Positions 36,172-47,870 are shown, counted from the first letter of the stretch. The stretch: DNA of 64,000 bases from Cryptomeria japonica (GCF_030272615.1 NC_081411.1:187773949-187837948); one strand, 5' to 3'. The notes: generated by a model from the letters alone, not told the origin. Translations and numbers: made by a program.

Positions 36172-37680
36172 TGATAACTCAATGATGAAGCAATTAGTAC
36201 CAAACTAGTACTTAGAGGGGGGGGTGAATAAGTATAGGCAAAAATACAGTCCAAAATCGGTTTGACAACAAAAACATCAAAGGAATGGCAGATAGTGATA
36301 CCGGTTTGAAATAGAGTGCAACTGATAAAGCTAAGAATGTCTGAGTCAAGCATTAACCGGTTACTCACTTATTTTTTCACTTAACTCGAGACTACACTAC
36401 CATTTCACACTTATGCATAAATAGTTAATCTATCATCAGACCACAATAACAGCTAGTTCAACATGTTTTATTGACAGGCATAACACACAAAACCATCATA
36501 TGCTTGACAGACAATAGCAAAGCATCACAAGATAAAAGCATCAAACATGACACACATATTTTTCATATGGGAACCCAACTGGGAAAAACCACGGTGGGGA
36601 TGAATACCCACAAGCTATTTTTGAACTCTTTAGAAGTCTACTCTATTAGAAGCCTTGTCAAGTTAGAGACATTACAATAGGTTCTGCTAGGAACTGATCC
36701 TGTTAGGGATCACCTGGTTAAGGGTTAAACCCTGTTAGAGATTACCTTGTTAGAGGATTTCAAGAATTCAATCACTAAAGGATTCCGAACTCAGTGGCTT
36801 TGAATTATCCTGTTAAAGGATTTTCAGCAAGCCGATTAAGGCTACCCTATTAAGGGATTTTCCAGCTATTGAGGTGGTTAGAGATCAACAAGTATTACAA
36901 TGATCTGGTAACAACACTCAATGCCAATGTAGATCCGCTTAAGCTCCTCTTCACCTTCTGCACTTACACTCTGCAAGTATCACTTCTCTCCTTTTTGGTC
37001 TGACAAGAATCACGTATCCCTTCTCTTAGATACACACACAACTTTTTCCAACAACCTCAGAAAGGGACACAACATTGACCTTATAGGAAAATAGATAGGT
37101 TGGTAGCATAAACCCTAAACCCTAAACCTGTTAGGTTAAGGAATTCAAACGGTTCAATCCTGATCGTTGAGCACACTGCATTAAATGCAGCAGATCTTTA
37201 TCCAAACTCAAGACATTCTCCATCATCCATTTCCATCGATTTTATGGCGGCTGATAACCCATCACATGTTATCACCATTTTATAGACTTTGCACATTCCC
37301 GAGGTAGATAGGAACAATATCCCTCATGCAAGATCCTTCACGCACATAGGCTTACGTGGCAACACAATTTGTTCTTCTTTACAATTCTAACTCATCACAC
37401 AATATCATCGATTGAGCCACACAAGCTTGAAACACATCAACCGGAAACCCTAAAGTTGAGACTACCAACCGGTAGTCATACAATACTTTCATATGTCGGT
37501 TCCCATAAATATATGTTGGTTCATCATGAACAAGCACACCGCTTCACTTTGCCACAAATGCCGGTTCACAATGTTATACCGATTCTCACATATGCTAGTT
37601 CACAGCTCTTCAACATATTGACATCAATGACAACATACAATGTCATTATGTCCTCATACCGGTTCACATAATGCCAAAAA
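36172..37680 (-). repeat. 3' LTR of element D (left copy)
   Basis: TGATAACTCAATGATG (plus strand) to ATGCCAAAAA, 1509 bp. The expected terminal TGTTGGCAT of the sense strand has mutated to TTTTTGGCAT. It contains a CCACGGTGGGGATGAATACC block (36580-36600) and repeated CCTGTTAGRGAT units (36680-36870). Confidence 0.95.
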
Positions 37681-37693
37681 TCTCCCCCTTTGG
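37681..37693 (-). other. Polypurine tract of element D
   Basis: The minus strand reads AAAGGGGGAGA directly before the 3' LTR, the typical copia plus-strand primer. A second copy of the motif lies about 65 bp further inside (around 37750). Confidence 0.9.
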
Positions 37694-37897
37694 CATTGAT
37701 GGCAATATACAAAAATATCTCTCCGCTTCACATCTTCTCCACTTCACATCTTCTCCCCCTTTGGCAACAATGCCAAAGTGGAGGCACAAGCTTCACTATT
37801 CCATTATGTTGCTCCCCTTGAGGAGTAGCATCCTTCAACACATCAATCCAAAATAAATTTGACTATGCAATACCTCACTGATATGGAGCATATGCTT

Positions 37898-39758
37898 TTA
37901 GTTCACCTCCTGAAGGGGCATTACCCCTAATTCACCTCTTAAGTATGTAAATGTAGTCTTTGGGAGAGGCTTGGTGAATATGTCCGCTAACTGCTCCTTA
38001 CTGGAAACATGCTCCAGTGCAATCTCTTTGTTCTGAACCTTTTCCCTCAAGAAATGATACTTAAGCTCAAAGTTCTTGGTTCTAGAATGTAAAACCGGAT
38101 TCTTGGAGATATTAATTGCACTACTATTGTCACAAAATATACTTACCGGTTCAGATACAAGAACTTTGAAGCCATTCAATACATGCTTCATCCAAATTAT
38201 CTGAGTGCAGTTCATGAGAGCTACAACATACTCCGCTTCCACTATAGACTGAGAGATACAACTATACTTTTTACTCATCCATGAGACTAGTCTACCACCA
38301 AGGAAGAATGCACTACCGGTTGTGCTCTTCCGGTCATCTACATTACCAGCCCAATCAGCATCTGTGAACACTTTCAGGTTAAAATCATTATTGTATGGAT
38401 ACCATAACCTATAGTCAATAGTTCCTTTTAGATACCTAAGAATATACTTGACTACAACCATGTAAGATTCTCTTGGATGTTTCTGGAATCTTGCAGTAAT
38501 GCCAACTGCATGTGCAATATCTAGTCTGCTATGCACTACATAATGCAACTCACCAATCATTGATCGGTATTCCTTATTATCAACCAATGTAGTCATCCTC
38601 TTTGGATAATTTACAACCAGTCACCATCAGTGTACCAACTGGTTTGCTATCTTCCATACCAAAGGTCTTCAACACCTCTTTGACATACTTGGACTGAGTG
38701 CTAAAGATTCCATCCTTCATCTACTAGATCTGCATTCCAATGAAGAACTTAATATCCCCTATGAGTGACATCTCAAACTCTTTCTTTATCTCATCTGCAA
38801 ATTCATGACTCATCTTGTCATCTCCACCAAAGATAATGTCATCAAAAAATACTTCAAAGATTAGGATTTGATCTCCTTTAGACTTCAAGTAGATATTGCT
38901 ATCTTCACTTGTTCTCTCAAAGCCAATCTTCAAAAGATGGGAATGCAGATGTTCATACCATGCTCTAGGTGCCTGCTTTAGCCCATATAAGGCTTTATGT
39001 AGCCTACATACCATGTCACTGTCTTCAGATAGGGAAAACCCATCTAGGTGCTCTATATACACCTCCTCTTCAAGTACACCATTTAGGAATGCAGATTTTA
39101 CATCCATTTGATATACTTTGAAGCCTTTAAAAGCTGCATATGCAAGAAGCATACAAACTCCTTCCAATCTGGCTATAGGAGCAAAGTTTTCTCCATAGTC
39201 TTCTCCTTCTTCTTGGGCATATCCTTTGCACAACAGTCTGGCTTTGTTCCTAATCACTGTGCCATCCTCATTCAACTTATTTCTAAAGACCCATTTGGTA
39301 CCAATGACATTTTTGTGCTTCGGTTTGGGTACCAAGGACCATGTACCATTTTTCTCTATCTGGTCAAGTTCCTCTTCCATTGCCTTGATCAAGTTTTCAT
39401 CCTTATGTGCCTCTTTGAATGTTTTAGGCTCGAGTTCAGAGATCATACATGAGTTTTCTCTAACTTTTCTTCTTGTAAGGATTCTTGCATCCTTATCTCC
39501 TATGATTTTCTTAGGATCATGATCCAGCTTGACATACCGAGGAATGGTCTTGATAGATTCCTCTTGCTTTTTTTCTTCATCCTCATCTCCATCAGTATTA
39601 GCATCTACATCTGCTGGTGTAAGAATACTATTATTGGTACTCGGTTGACTAACAATCGGTTCCCAGAAGGTTGCAATCAGTTTGTTTACCACTTGCTCAC
39701 TACTGGTTTCCTTCATTTTCTCAGAGGTTTCATCAACTCTTATATTGATGCTTTCCAT
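37898..39758 (-). pseudogene. Reverse transcriptase and RNase H of copia element D
   Basis: The frame 39758-38724 holds the copia RT: GTKWVFRNKLNEDGTV, LLAYAAFKGFKVYQMDVKSA (first catalytic Asp), LYGLKQAPRAWYEHL and FFDDIIFGG (YVDD box, both Asp kept). Two stops and a frameshift (about 38600-38723) separate it from the RNase H frame 38596-37898. That frame includes FTDADWAGNVDDRKSTTG, SQSIVEAEYV, CDNSSAI and KEQLADIFTKPLP. Sequence features fit the Tork/SIRE-like side of copia; the lineage is inference. The product would copy the RNA into cDNA. Confidence 0.9.
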
Positions 39759-41214
39759 AATTCCCTAAGTCCTATTGTTAAAGCATTTGAGAGCTTTGCT
39801 CTTGGTGGAATATCCTAGGAAAATTCCCTCATCACATTTTGCATCAAATTTTCTCTGGTGTTTGCTCCTCTTGATGTAACATTTGCTACCAAAGACTCTA
39901 AAGTAGCTAACCACAGGTATCTTACTAGTAATACTCATAAGGAGTTTTATCCTTACCTTTCTTGATGAGTACCCGGTTCATTGTGTAGACTGCAGTGCTA
40001 TCTGCTTCTCTCCAAAAGGTGTGAGCTACCTTTACATTCAGAGAGATGGACCCTCTTCATTTGACAGTGCATGGTCCATCATTGCCAAAGTGAACCACAC
40101 CACCATCATACTCCTCCAAGGATAGAAACTTGTTCTGGTCACCAGTCATATGGTGAGAACAACCACTATCAATGATCTACTCATTGAAATTATCAAACTG
40201 GTAGTCAAGAGCCTTCTTGTTTGACACATCTTCCTTGACAACAACAAACACAATATCTTTATTTTCTTCATCCTCTGATTCTTCATCTGTGACAGCTTCA
40301 TCAACTACCACAAAACAGTTTCTCTAGTTTCCTCCTTTGAATTTATTGAACCTTTCTAGTTTGTCCTTGTTGTCGCCATTAGGACAGTTTATAGCAATAT
40401 TTCCTATCCGATTTCAAGAAAAGAATTTCAAAGGTAGCTTACCTTTGTATTTGCCGGTTCCTTTAGGAAGTTTCCTGGCAAGGAGAGCTTCAAATGCCAT
40501 CAAAATCTCCTCATCATCCATTTGTCTGCTCTGTCTTGGTTCACCACTAGTGCTAGCTTCTTTTCCTTTTCTGCATGTTATAGCAGAAGCTTTAAAAGCT
40601 AATTCAGACTTTTGAACACTGCCATCAAAACTATTTAGCTCATAGGCTGTCAACTTTTCTATGATGGAGTCCAAGGATACCTTAGTCTTGTCTATTGATC
40701 TCAGCTCCCAAATAGTAGCAACCCTTATTGCATAGGCTGACAATAGGGATATCAGGACTTTGCTTACCATAGTGGAGTCTTCTATTTTACCACCTAAACT
40801 TTTGATATCTCCAACAACAATTTTGATTCTTATTCCATACTGTTGAATGGTCTCAGCTTCAACCATCCGCATATCTTAAAACTTCCCTCTTAGGCTTTCT
40901 TCCTTAGCCTGTTTTACATGCTCATCACTGCCATAGATATTTTCAAGAGTATCCCATACCTCTTTGGGATTTACCTTGTCCTGAACATCAATAAACTCAA
41001 TGTCAGATAAAATACTAATTAGGGCTTCCATGACTTGCCCATTTTCCTGTATCTCTCTCTTTTGGTCATTAGTGAGAGTACCGGTAGGGGCAACATAGAC
41101 ATTCTCAACATAGCTCCAGTGTTGAACACCGATGTTTCTTATCTATATCTTCATCCTATCTTTCCATATACTAAAATTTTCCCTGTTAAACTTTGGACCT
41201 TCCCTCTTCATCAT
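39759..41214 (-). pseudogene. Gag, protease and integrase remnant of copia element D
   Basis: Gag starts at the ATG 41214-41212 (MMKREGPKFNRENFSIWKDR). The core runs through 40872-40414 (EAETIQQYGIRIKIVVGDIK, SIIEKLTAYELNSF). The zinc knuckle near 40395-40425 has lost its Cys (a stop) and its His (Asn). The protease motif IIDSGCSHHMTGD lies at about 40140-40180. Soon after FGNDGPCTVK the sequence jumps to the integrase C-terminal motif HTFWREADSTAVYTMNR (about 39970-40030), so the GAG-pre-integrase domain and catalytic core are deleted. D could therefore not integrate by its own enzyme. Confidence 0.85.
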
Positions 41215-41269
41215 TTGACTAGGATCTTTACCTCAAGTGGTTAAGATTATAACACAGAGGACCTAGAGG

Positions 41270-41285
41270 ATGATCTGATACAAAT
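41270..41285 (-). other. Primer-binding site of element D
   Basis: The minus strand reads ATTTGTATCAGATC right after the LTR end TTATCA, a one-base-changed form of TTGGTATCAGA, the initiator-Met-tRNA site. Confidence 0.75.
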
Positions 41286-42733
41286 TGATAAGTCAATGAT
41301 GAGCGAATAGTACCAAATCGGTACTGAGAGGGTGGGGTGAATCAGTATAGGCAAAAATACAGTCCAAAACCAGTTTGAGTGCAACCGGTAAAGTTAAGAA
41401 TGTCTGAGTCAAGCATTAACTAGTTACTCACTTAGATTTGCACTTAGCTTGAGACTACACTACCATTTCACCCTTATGCATAAATAGGTAATCTATCATC
41501 AGGCCACAATAACAACTAGTTCAACATGTTTTATTGATAGGCATAAAACACAGAACCATCATATGCTTGACAGACAATAGCAAAGCATCACACATGACAA
41601 ACATATTTTTCACGTGGAAACCCAACTAGGAAAAACCACGGTGGGAATGAATACCCACAAGCTATTTTTGAACTTGCTAGAAGTCCGCTTTGTTAGAAGT
41701 CTTGTTCGGTTAGAGACATTACAATAGGTTTTGCTAGGAACCGATCTTGTTAGGGATCACCCAGTTAAGGGATGGCTACAATACCCTGTTAAAGGTTAAC
41801 TTGTTAGAAGATTTCAAGAACTCAATAGCTAAAGGTTTCTGAAATCAGTAGCTTTGAATTACCTTGTTAAAGGATTTTCAGCAAGCTAGTTAAGGATAAC
41901 CTGTTAAGGGGTTTTCCAGCTGTTGAGGTGGTTAGAGATCAATAGGTATTACAATGATCTGGTAACAACACTCCATGCTAATGCAGATCTACTTAAGCTC
42001 CTCTTCACCTTCTACACTTACACTCTGCAGGTATCACTTCTCTCCTTTTTGGTCTGACAAGAATCACGTATCCCTTCTCTTAGATACACACACAACTTTT
42101 GCCAACAAGCTCAAAAAGAGACACAACATCGACCTTATAGGAAAATAGATAGGTCGGTAGCATAAACCCTAAACCCTAAACCTGTTAGGTTAAGGAATTC
42201 AAACAGTTCAATCTTGCTTGTTGAGCACACTGCATTAAATGTAGCAGATCTTGATCCAAACTCAAGACATTCTCCATCGTCGATTTCCACCGATTTTATG
42301 GTGGCTGATAACCCATCACATGTTGTCACCATTTTATAGACTTCCCACATTCCTGAGGTAGATAGGAACAATCTCCCTCATGCAAGATCCTTTATGCACA
42401 CAGGCTTACGTGGCAACACAATTTGTTCTTCTTTACAATGCTAACTCATCACATAATATCATCGGTTGAGCCACATAGGCTTGAAGCACATCAATTAGAA
42501 ACCCTAAAGTTGAGACTAAAAATTGGTAGTCATACAATACTTCCATATGCCGGTTCCCATAACTATATGCTGGTTCATCATGAACAAGCACACCGCTTCA
42601 CTTTGGCACAAATATCGGTTCACAGTGTTATACCAGTTCTCACATACGCCGGTTCACACCTCTTCAACATATTGACATCATTGACAACATACAATGTCAT
42701 TATGTCCTCATACCAGTTCACATAATGCCAACA
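41286..42733 (-). repeat. 5' LTR of element D (right copy)
   Basis: TGATAAGTCAATGATG to ATGCCAACA, 1448 bp, co-linear with 36172-37680. It retains the canonical TGTTGGCATT sense-strand start that the left copy has lost. An antisense ORF of about 100 codons appears in both copies (37369 and 42423) but follows LTR identity rather than coding constraint. Confidence 0.95.
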
Positions 42734-42749
42734 GTTTTCACATCATTTC

Positions 42750-42763
42750 AAAGAGGGACAAAA
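42750..42763 (+). other. Polypurine tract of element A
   Basis: AAAGAGGGACAAAA immediately before the 3' LTR start TGTATACACATAAAA. It confirms that A is a plus-strand element and that the DNA right of D is A sequence. Confidence 0.9.
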
Positions 42764-44028
42764 TGTATACACATAAAAATTGGCTATGAGCAATTAAATA
42801 AATATTATATATTTGTTTAATAATTATTCTTCTATTAAATAGTTAATTTGAAAAGATTAATTTTTATAATTCATTTTCGTGTCTTTCTATTAATTAATAT
42901 TTTATTAATTAATTCATCTATCCTATTCCTCTAATTCATTAAATATCTAATATTTAATTATCCTATTCTTCTAATTAATTAAATATCTAATATTTAATTA
43001 ACCTATTCTTCTAATTAATTAAATATCTAATATTTAATTATTCTTTTAACCAAGTTATTTAAATACCTAATATTTAATTATCTCCTCCAAACAATTAAAT
43101 ATCCAATATTTAATAGTTATTCTCCTATCCTATATTCTCAAATATTAAATAATTCCTAAATTATTTAATCTTTCTTATCCAACTCACCCTCCATCTCCAC
43201 TTCATCTTCTCTTTGCCAACTCATCAAACATGTGGCTAAGAAAATTAATATTTCTTAAATATTAATTTATCATTTATCTCCAACTTCCAAACTTAATGAA
43301 AATTGTGTGCATACACATATTTCATAACCATTTCCTATATTGTCTTCAACACCCCTTACATCTTAGGAAGGACTTGAGTCCACTTGTCCTCTCATGCCTA
43401 AATTTCCTCCAACCATCTCTGGATTCCCTTAGTCAGCAACCCAGTCAAGGTGAGATGAGTGACACTTGTCCTCTCCTTCCCCCTTTCTCTCAACCTTCAC
43501 CTTTGCTTATAGCCATTCCAATCTACAGATTTGATCATGATCATTGATCTAAGCCACATCATCTTATCCTCTCAAAGTCTATAAAATCAAGAGCTTCAGT
43601 TGAGAGAGTTAATCTTCAAGTTAGATTTCAAGAGGCTTGAAGTGCATTTTACAAGGTAATCATATGCATCCGTGAGTTTTAGTTTTGAAGCAAATAGCAA
43701 TAGAAATTATCATATAGCATTTTAGCATAACCATGTATTATTTGCATATCATAGCATCAGTTAACTACAAGTTATCAGTCCATTCTTCATATGCCATCTT
43801 GGAAGCTATTAGTGCATTGTTTGAGAGAACACCATCTGCAATCAAGAATAGTGGAGTTAGGACACAATGAGACATAAGCCATGAAGGTAATATTAATATT
43901 TTATTTTAATATGTATTTCATGTAGTTTCATTGGTTGAATTTGGATTTCCTATATGCATTTCCATTTTTATTTTGTGAAACTAACTTATTGCAGGTAACA
44001 TTTTGAGGATGAAATTGAAGCTCACACA
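42764..44028 (+). repeat. 3' LTR of element A
   Basis: TGTATACACATAAAA to CTCACACA, followed by the GATCT duplication. It carries about three extra units of a CCTATTCTTCTAATTAATTAAATAT-like repeat at 42895-43070 compared with the 5' LTR. The TATA box is at 43580-43586. Confidence 0.95.
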
Positions 44029-44033
44029 GATCT

Positions 44034-44515
44034 CATGTCGGCTCAAGAACCTTGATACAATTTCCTAGGTTCAGTGAATCTAGACAATCTTCCTTAACAT
44101 GACACAAATCTCTACCAAAGTATCGGTTGGTGGTAACAGATCATGACCGGTGATAACTCATCATAGAAATTGGGAAACCGGTTTGAACACCGATACTGTC
44201 TGAGTAATGACCACATCAAACTCAAAGACTGATTGTCTCCATGTGCCTCCTTGTCTCTCAACATTGCATCTTGAAACTGGTAACAGTGGATCTGACCAAA
44301 ACTAATTTTCTTAACTACATGTACCAGCTTAGACACCTTCATACTAGTTAGACTTACTCTATACATATGATATCGGTTTACATTACAAAGACTTAATAGC
44401 AGTACCAGTTTGACCTAACTGGTATACAAAGATGACTATGACAATCAAAACATATGTGTGCCATGAATGACAACACATAAAGTCATCAGATACAAAAGTC
44501 ATCATCATGCCAACA
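44034..44515 (-). repeat. LTR of element C, outer segment
   Basis: Ends ...CATGCCAACA at 44515, the mirror of the TGTTGGCAT start shared by the copia LTRs in this window. ACCGGT-type motifs (44145-44185, 44365) also match that LTR style. The five bases after it (TGTCT) would be the target duplication of C, but its partner on the left is lost. Confidence 0.75.
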
Positions 44516-46697
44516 TGTCTATTTGGAGAGACAATACCTCATATGAGATGTATTTAATTTCATAATAGTGATGCTTGTATGTAAGTTCATATTTGTAATT
44601 GCTATGTTATTATTCCTAAAAAGTACATGCCAAGTGTATTTTAGTGATGTGTATTTTATGGTGTCACTTAACACTTGTGTTGTGTGTGAGTTGGAAATGA
44701 CATGTCCTTTGGAGGGAATTTGTTAAAGCCAATGCACTTTTCAAATATCTTGTTGTGGTCCCAAAGATAACTTGGTTAGAGAGTCTTTAATTTGGTCAAA
44801 TCAAGTTTGACCCGTAGACAAACTTTAAGTGGGTTTTTGGGGGGTCAAACTAACTCTTATAGTTGAGTTTAGGTTACTTTTGAAGGCCTTCTTGATATAC
44901 CCATGGGTAAGGAGCATTTTTATCCATGTGACCACTCACATTTGGTTGTAGAGTCACTTCAAAAGTTGATTTTTCAAGATGGACGAAAATCAACTTTTGG
45001 AAGATTGATCTTGGGTAGACAACCTTTCCTTTTTGTGTTTATCTACTCTTCCTCATCTTGCAACCACCTTTATCAATTCCAATTTTAGAAACCATATAAG
45101 AGGTTGGAAAGACCAACCTATGGGAGCTCACATCCTTTTCAAGGAAGTTGGAAAGTGTGAGGAGAGCCTACATAAGGGATATTTCCAAACTTGGGACTTT
45201 GATCACCGACTCTCCAATCTTGGAGACAAGTTTTTATTGGATTTGGAATTTTTAGAATATAATTTTGGCTAAGTAAGGAGATTGGAAGGGAATTGGGCAG
45301 TTCTTCTTCAACCCACATACCGTAGCTGAAGTTAAGGTTGGTGATATCCCTTCCCAAGTATTTAATTGCATTCATGTTGTGGGAAGGTAAAATATGAAAT
45401 TGTTGTAAGATGAATGTGTTTCTATGTTCTTGAAGTTAAGTTCTTGAATTGTTTTAGTTATTTTATTTTGGATTTCTTGTTGTTGTATATGGGATTTAAG
45501 ACTAAACTCACCCCTGGGAGGGAAAAGTAGTCTTGGGGTGGAGGTTTTCTAGGATAGTCTAAAAGTGTAGAGTCTCTCCTCTAGGAAGAGAGGGAAAAAC
45601 ATGGATCTAATATCCTTGCTGCAATATATATAAATATATTTTTTGTATAAAATTTGGGGGTCATAAGGGGAGTTTTGGTTTGAAGCCTTTGGGGGTCATA
45701 AGGTATGTTTTTGGTCATGTGTGAGACCAAGTAGAAGGTTATTTTAGCCTTGTGAAGGAATTTGAATATAATGGTTTATTGCAGATCTCCCCTTAGATTT
45801 TGGTCCACCTTCACCCCATTGTATTGAGTCACTTGGTGACTATGTGCAAGCCTGGGGTTGGGACTTATTGTTGAAATGTTTTCCTTGTAAACTCTATATT
45901 TTGTATGTGAGTGGTTGAGCATGTGTGTAACTTGTTTGGTTCTTGGTTCTCCTAGCTCGGGGGTGACCTCTTGAAGACCTAGGTTGGGAGTTGAGCCTCC
46001 ATGGTCACAACTAAAGGAGTTATTTTAACTGCAGATCTGCAAATTGGTTGAAAAGATAAAGGAAAACAAAGTCCCTATATGGCTATTTGAGGATTAGTTT
46101 AAAAGAGTTCATACATGTTTATTTTCAGATTTTATTTCCTCTTATTTATTCAAGGGAATTTTGGAAAAGATTTTATTCCCCTCATTCTACTATTGAGTTC
46201 TCAAAAGGAAACTATGCAAAAAAAATGTAATTGTTTGTTAAAGCTCTTTTCATATCTTGCAAGGAAAAAGAGTTAAGATTGTCATTATGTATTCAGTTGT
46301 AAACTCCAATGTTAGAAAGAAAATAAAGTTGAAAGGGTCTCACTTCTCAAATGATTAAGTAGCTAAGTTTTAGATTATAGTAGTTCAGTTTCAGATTACA
46401 TGTAACCTGTATCTTGCCTTAATCTGCATTCTAGATATAGCAAGTTATTGTTGTAAAAATAAGAGAAAAAAAAAATCATTTACATTTTTCTGGTTTACAT
46501 TCTTAGTTTTGCAACAAGGAAGAGATCTTCTATTTTTTCATTTTATCATTTTATGACTTGTAGAAAGTTAGATTGAAAAACTAAGTTAGATAGTTCATAA
46601 ATAAAAACAAATTGTTATAGAAACTAATCTTGCATCTTTAATCAAGTATGAACATATTGGTTAAATGCTTAGAACATTATATTGTAACTAATGTTTT

Positions 46698-46728
<31 letters not shown>

Positions 46729-46863
46729 GTTTATCAGACTATACTTTCTGGTTTATAGAAATTAAACTGGAATGTAAAAATCAGAATGTAGAATAGAGAG
46801 AAACATAACTTCATTCTATTAATCATTACAATGCAAATAGAAGGGTGTTTGTTTTCATTTACA
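44516..46863. other. Unassigned AT-rich DNA
   Basis: 2.3 kb with no recognisable protein, LTR edge or RNA gene. Small ORFs at 44903-45088 and 45033-45272 lack any family signal. It contains a 14 bp perfect inverted repeat with a 12 bp loop (44960-44973 and 44986-44999) and a (TA)n run at 46702-46728. It may be old LTR or host intergenic DNA. Confidence 0.5.
46702..46728. repeat. (TA)n microsatellite
   Basis: Thirteen uninterrupted TA units. Confidence 0.95.
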
Positions 46864-47371
46864 TATATATAGGGGAAGAGCACCAATGGATAGCATAGTT
46901 CCAATAACCATCACCTTATTGTCATGTTGACCCCCCAATAGCCATCATAGTGAAAACAACATTAATAAATTTGTTCTGTACCAATAGCCGATTATTTTTT
47001 GTAATTAATTGGCCCATTTGTGCACCACTATTGGAACATTTATCCCATTTGTGCACCACTATTGGAACATTTGTGCACCACTATTGGGACATTTGTCAAC
47101 AAGTACTAGCGATTTTTGGTTGACAGTTACTGGAACATCTTTAGTTAGGTATCAAGCAACACTTTGAAATGTGTACTTTTTGACCTTTGTGCGCATAATT
47201 GATTCCACAACGTGTATCGTTACTACCCAGAAGCTAGATCAATAGCTATAGGCAGTTAAGTCGCATATGAAGACAACTAAAAATAAAATAAAAAAATCCA
47301 ATGTACTGTTTAGGATGTGTGGGTGCGTGAAGTTAGATATGACGACTACTGGTGCTCTTCCCCTATATATA
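46864..47371. mobile_element. MITE with 22 bp perfect terminal inverted repeats
   Basis: TATATATAGGGGAAGAGCACCA-type arm at 46864-46885 and its exact complement at 47350-47371. The interior is 464 bp and non-coding. The interior holds a triple direct repeat of CCCATTTGTGCACCACTATT-like sequence (47013-47095). The flanks are TA-rich, so the target duplication (TA or TATATA) cannot be resolved. A TA target would fit a Tc1/mariner-type MITE; the superfamily is inference. Confidence 0.75.
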
Positions 47372-47429
47372 TAACTATATATAAATACCAATTTGCATAT
47401 ATAAAAAAAGGTATACTTTGCTGATATTT

Positions 47430-47644
47430 TTTTTTTGATTGGTAATAGGCCGAAGCCGCGGTATTTTGAATTATTATTATTATTATTATTATGTTTGATT
47501 AGATTGACCCTAGACCTTCCCCATTTTTATGGAAGGCCAAGAGTCACAACTTATAATTCATTTTAGATGTCCTTATTGGGAGTTGAACTTGGGTCTCCAC
47601 AGTGAGAACCCAATGTTTTAACCAGTTAAGCTCAACCCCTTGGA
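47430..47644 (-). mobile_element. tRNA-derived SINE, minus strand
   Basis: On the minus strand it begins GGGGTTGAGCTTAACTGGTT (A-box-like) and about 30 bp later has CAAGTTCAACTCCC (B-box-like). A tRNA-unrelated body, an (ATA)n stretch (47471-47492) and a GCGGCTTCGGCCTATTACC tail with an A-run at the left end follow. Flanking copies of ATACTTTGCTG(A/T)TATTT at 47413-47429 and 47645-47661 form a 17 bp target duplication with one mismatch. RNA polymerase III would transcribe it; LINE enzymes would move it. Confidence 0.85.
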
Positions 47645-47721
47645 ATACTTTGCTGTTATTTTAAATAAATAATAAGTTTCATATTTAAATTGTGAGTATA
47701 TACCCTGTGTATATCTAAAAA

Positions 47722-47870
47722 AATAAATACATATACATATACATATACATGTACATATACATGTATATGTATATATGTATATACATATACATGTATATGT
47801 ATATACATATATACATATACATGTATATGTACATGTATATGTATATGTATATGTATACATATATATTCAA
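47722..47870. repeat. (TACATA/TGTATA) compound microsatellite
   Basis: Alternating purine-pyrimidine repeat of ATACAT, ATGTAT and ATATGT units. It could form cruciforms. The ORFs rich in Tyr/Ile/Met over it are artefacts. Confidence 0.9.

Larger units (their letters stand above)
36172..42733 (-). mobile_element. Element D: Ty1/copia retrotransposon nested in A, integrase core deleted
   Basis: Minus strand. The 5' LTR is on the right (41286-42733) and the 3' LTR on the left (36172-37680), with perfect GTTTT flanks. The primer-binding site (41270-41285), gag (41214 down), protease (about 40160), a remnant of the integrase C-terminus (about 39780-40030), reverse transcriptase and RNase H (39758-37898) and a polypurine tract (37681-37693) are present. 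The integrase core between protease and the C-terminal remnant is missing. LTRs differ by roughly 7 % in a sampled 300 bp. Confidence 0.95.
36167..42738. other. Target-site duplication GTTTT of element D
   Basis: GTTTT at 36167-36171 and at 42734-42738 flanks element D. It shows that D entered element A between the antisense-gene array and the 3' polypurine tract. Confidence 0.95.
20135..44028 (+). mobile_element. Element A: complete Tat/Ogre-like Ty3/gypsy element with antisense PMD gene, TSD GATCT
   Basis: LTRs at 20135-21278 and 42764-44028 are flanked by a perfect GATCT duplication (20130-20134 and 44029-44033). Primer-binding site, gag, protease, reverse transcriptase, RNase H, archaeal-type RNase H and integrase follow in order (23639-31115). 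An antisense plant mobile domain gene (32843-34997) and a polypurine tract (42750-42763) lie downstream. Element D (36172-42733) was inserted later. Without D, A is about 17.3 kb, a size typical of the large Tat-lineage elements. All frames are broken, so A cannot move by itself now. Confidence 0.95.
7059..44515 (-). mobile_element. Element C: copia-like element, minus strand, with two nested elements in its LTR
   Basis: On the minus strand: 5' LTR (44515 back to 11404, interrupted), primer-binding site (11391-11403), a gag-like ORF (from 11341) and a second large ORF of unknown kind (from 9583). The left end is truncated near 7059 and no 3' LTR remains. No reverse transcriptase or integrase is visible between 7059 and 11403, so this looks like a non-autonomous element. 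Element B (11998-20078) and element A (20135-44028) were inserted into the 5' LTR. Without them the LTR is about 1.13 kb. Confidence 0.8.

Noticed and set aside
47585..47644. Candidate tRNA gene
   Set aside because: The A and B boxes are imperfect and no cloverleaf closes. The body, A-run and 17 bp duplication show a SINE.
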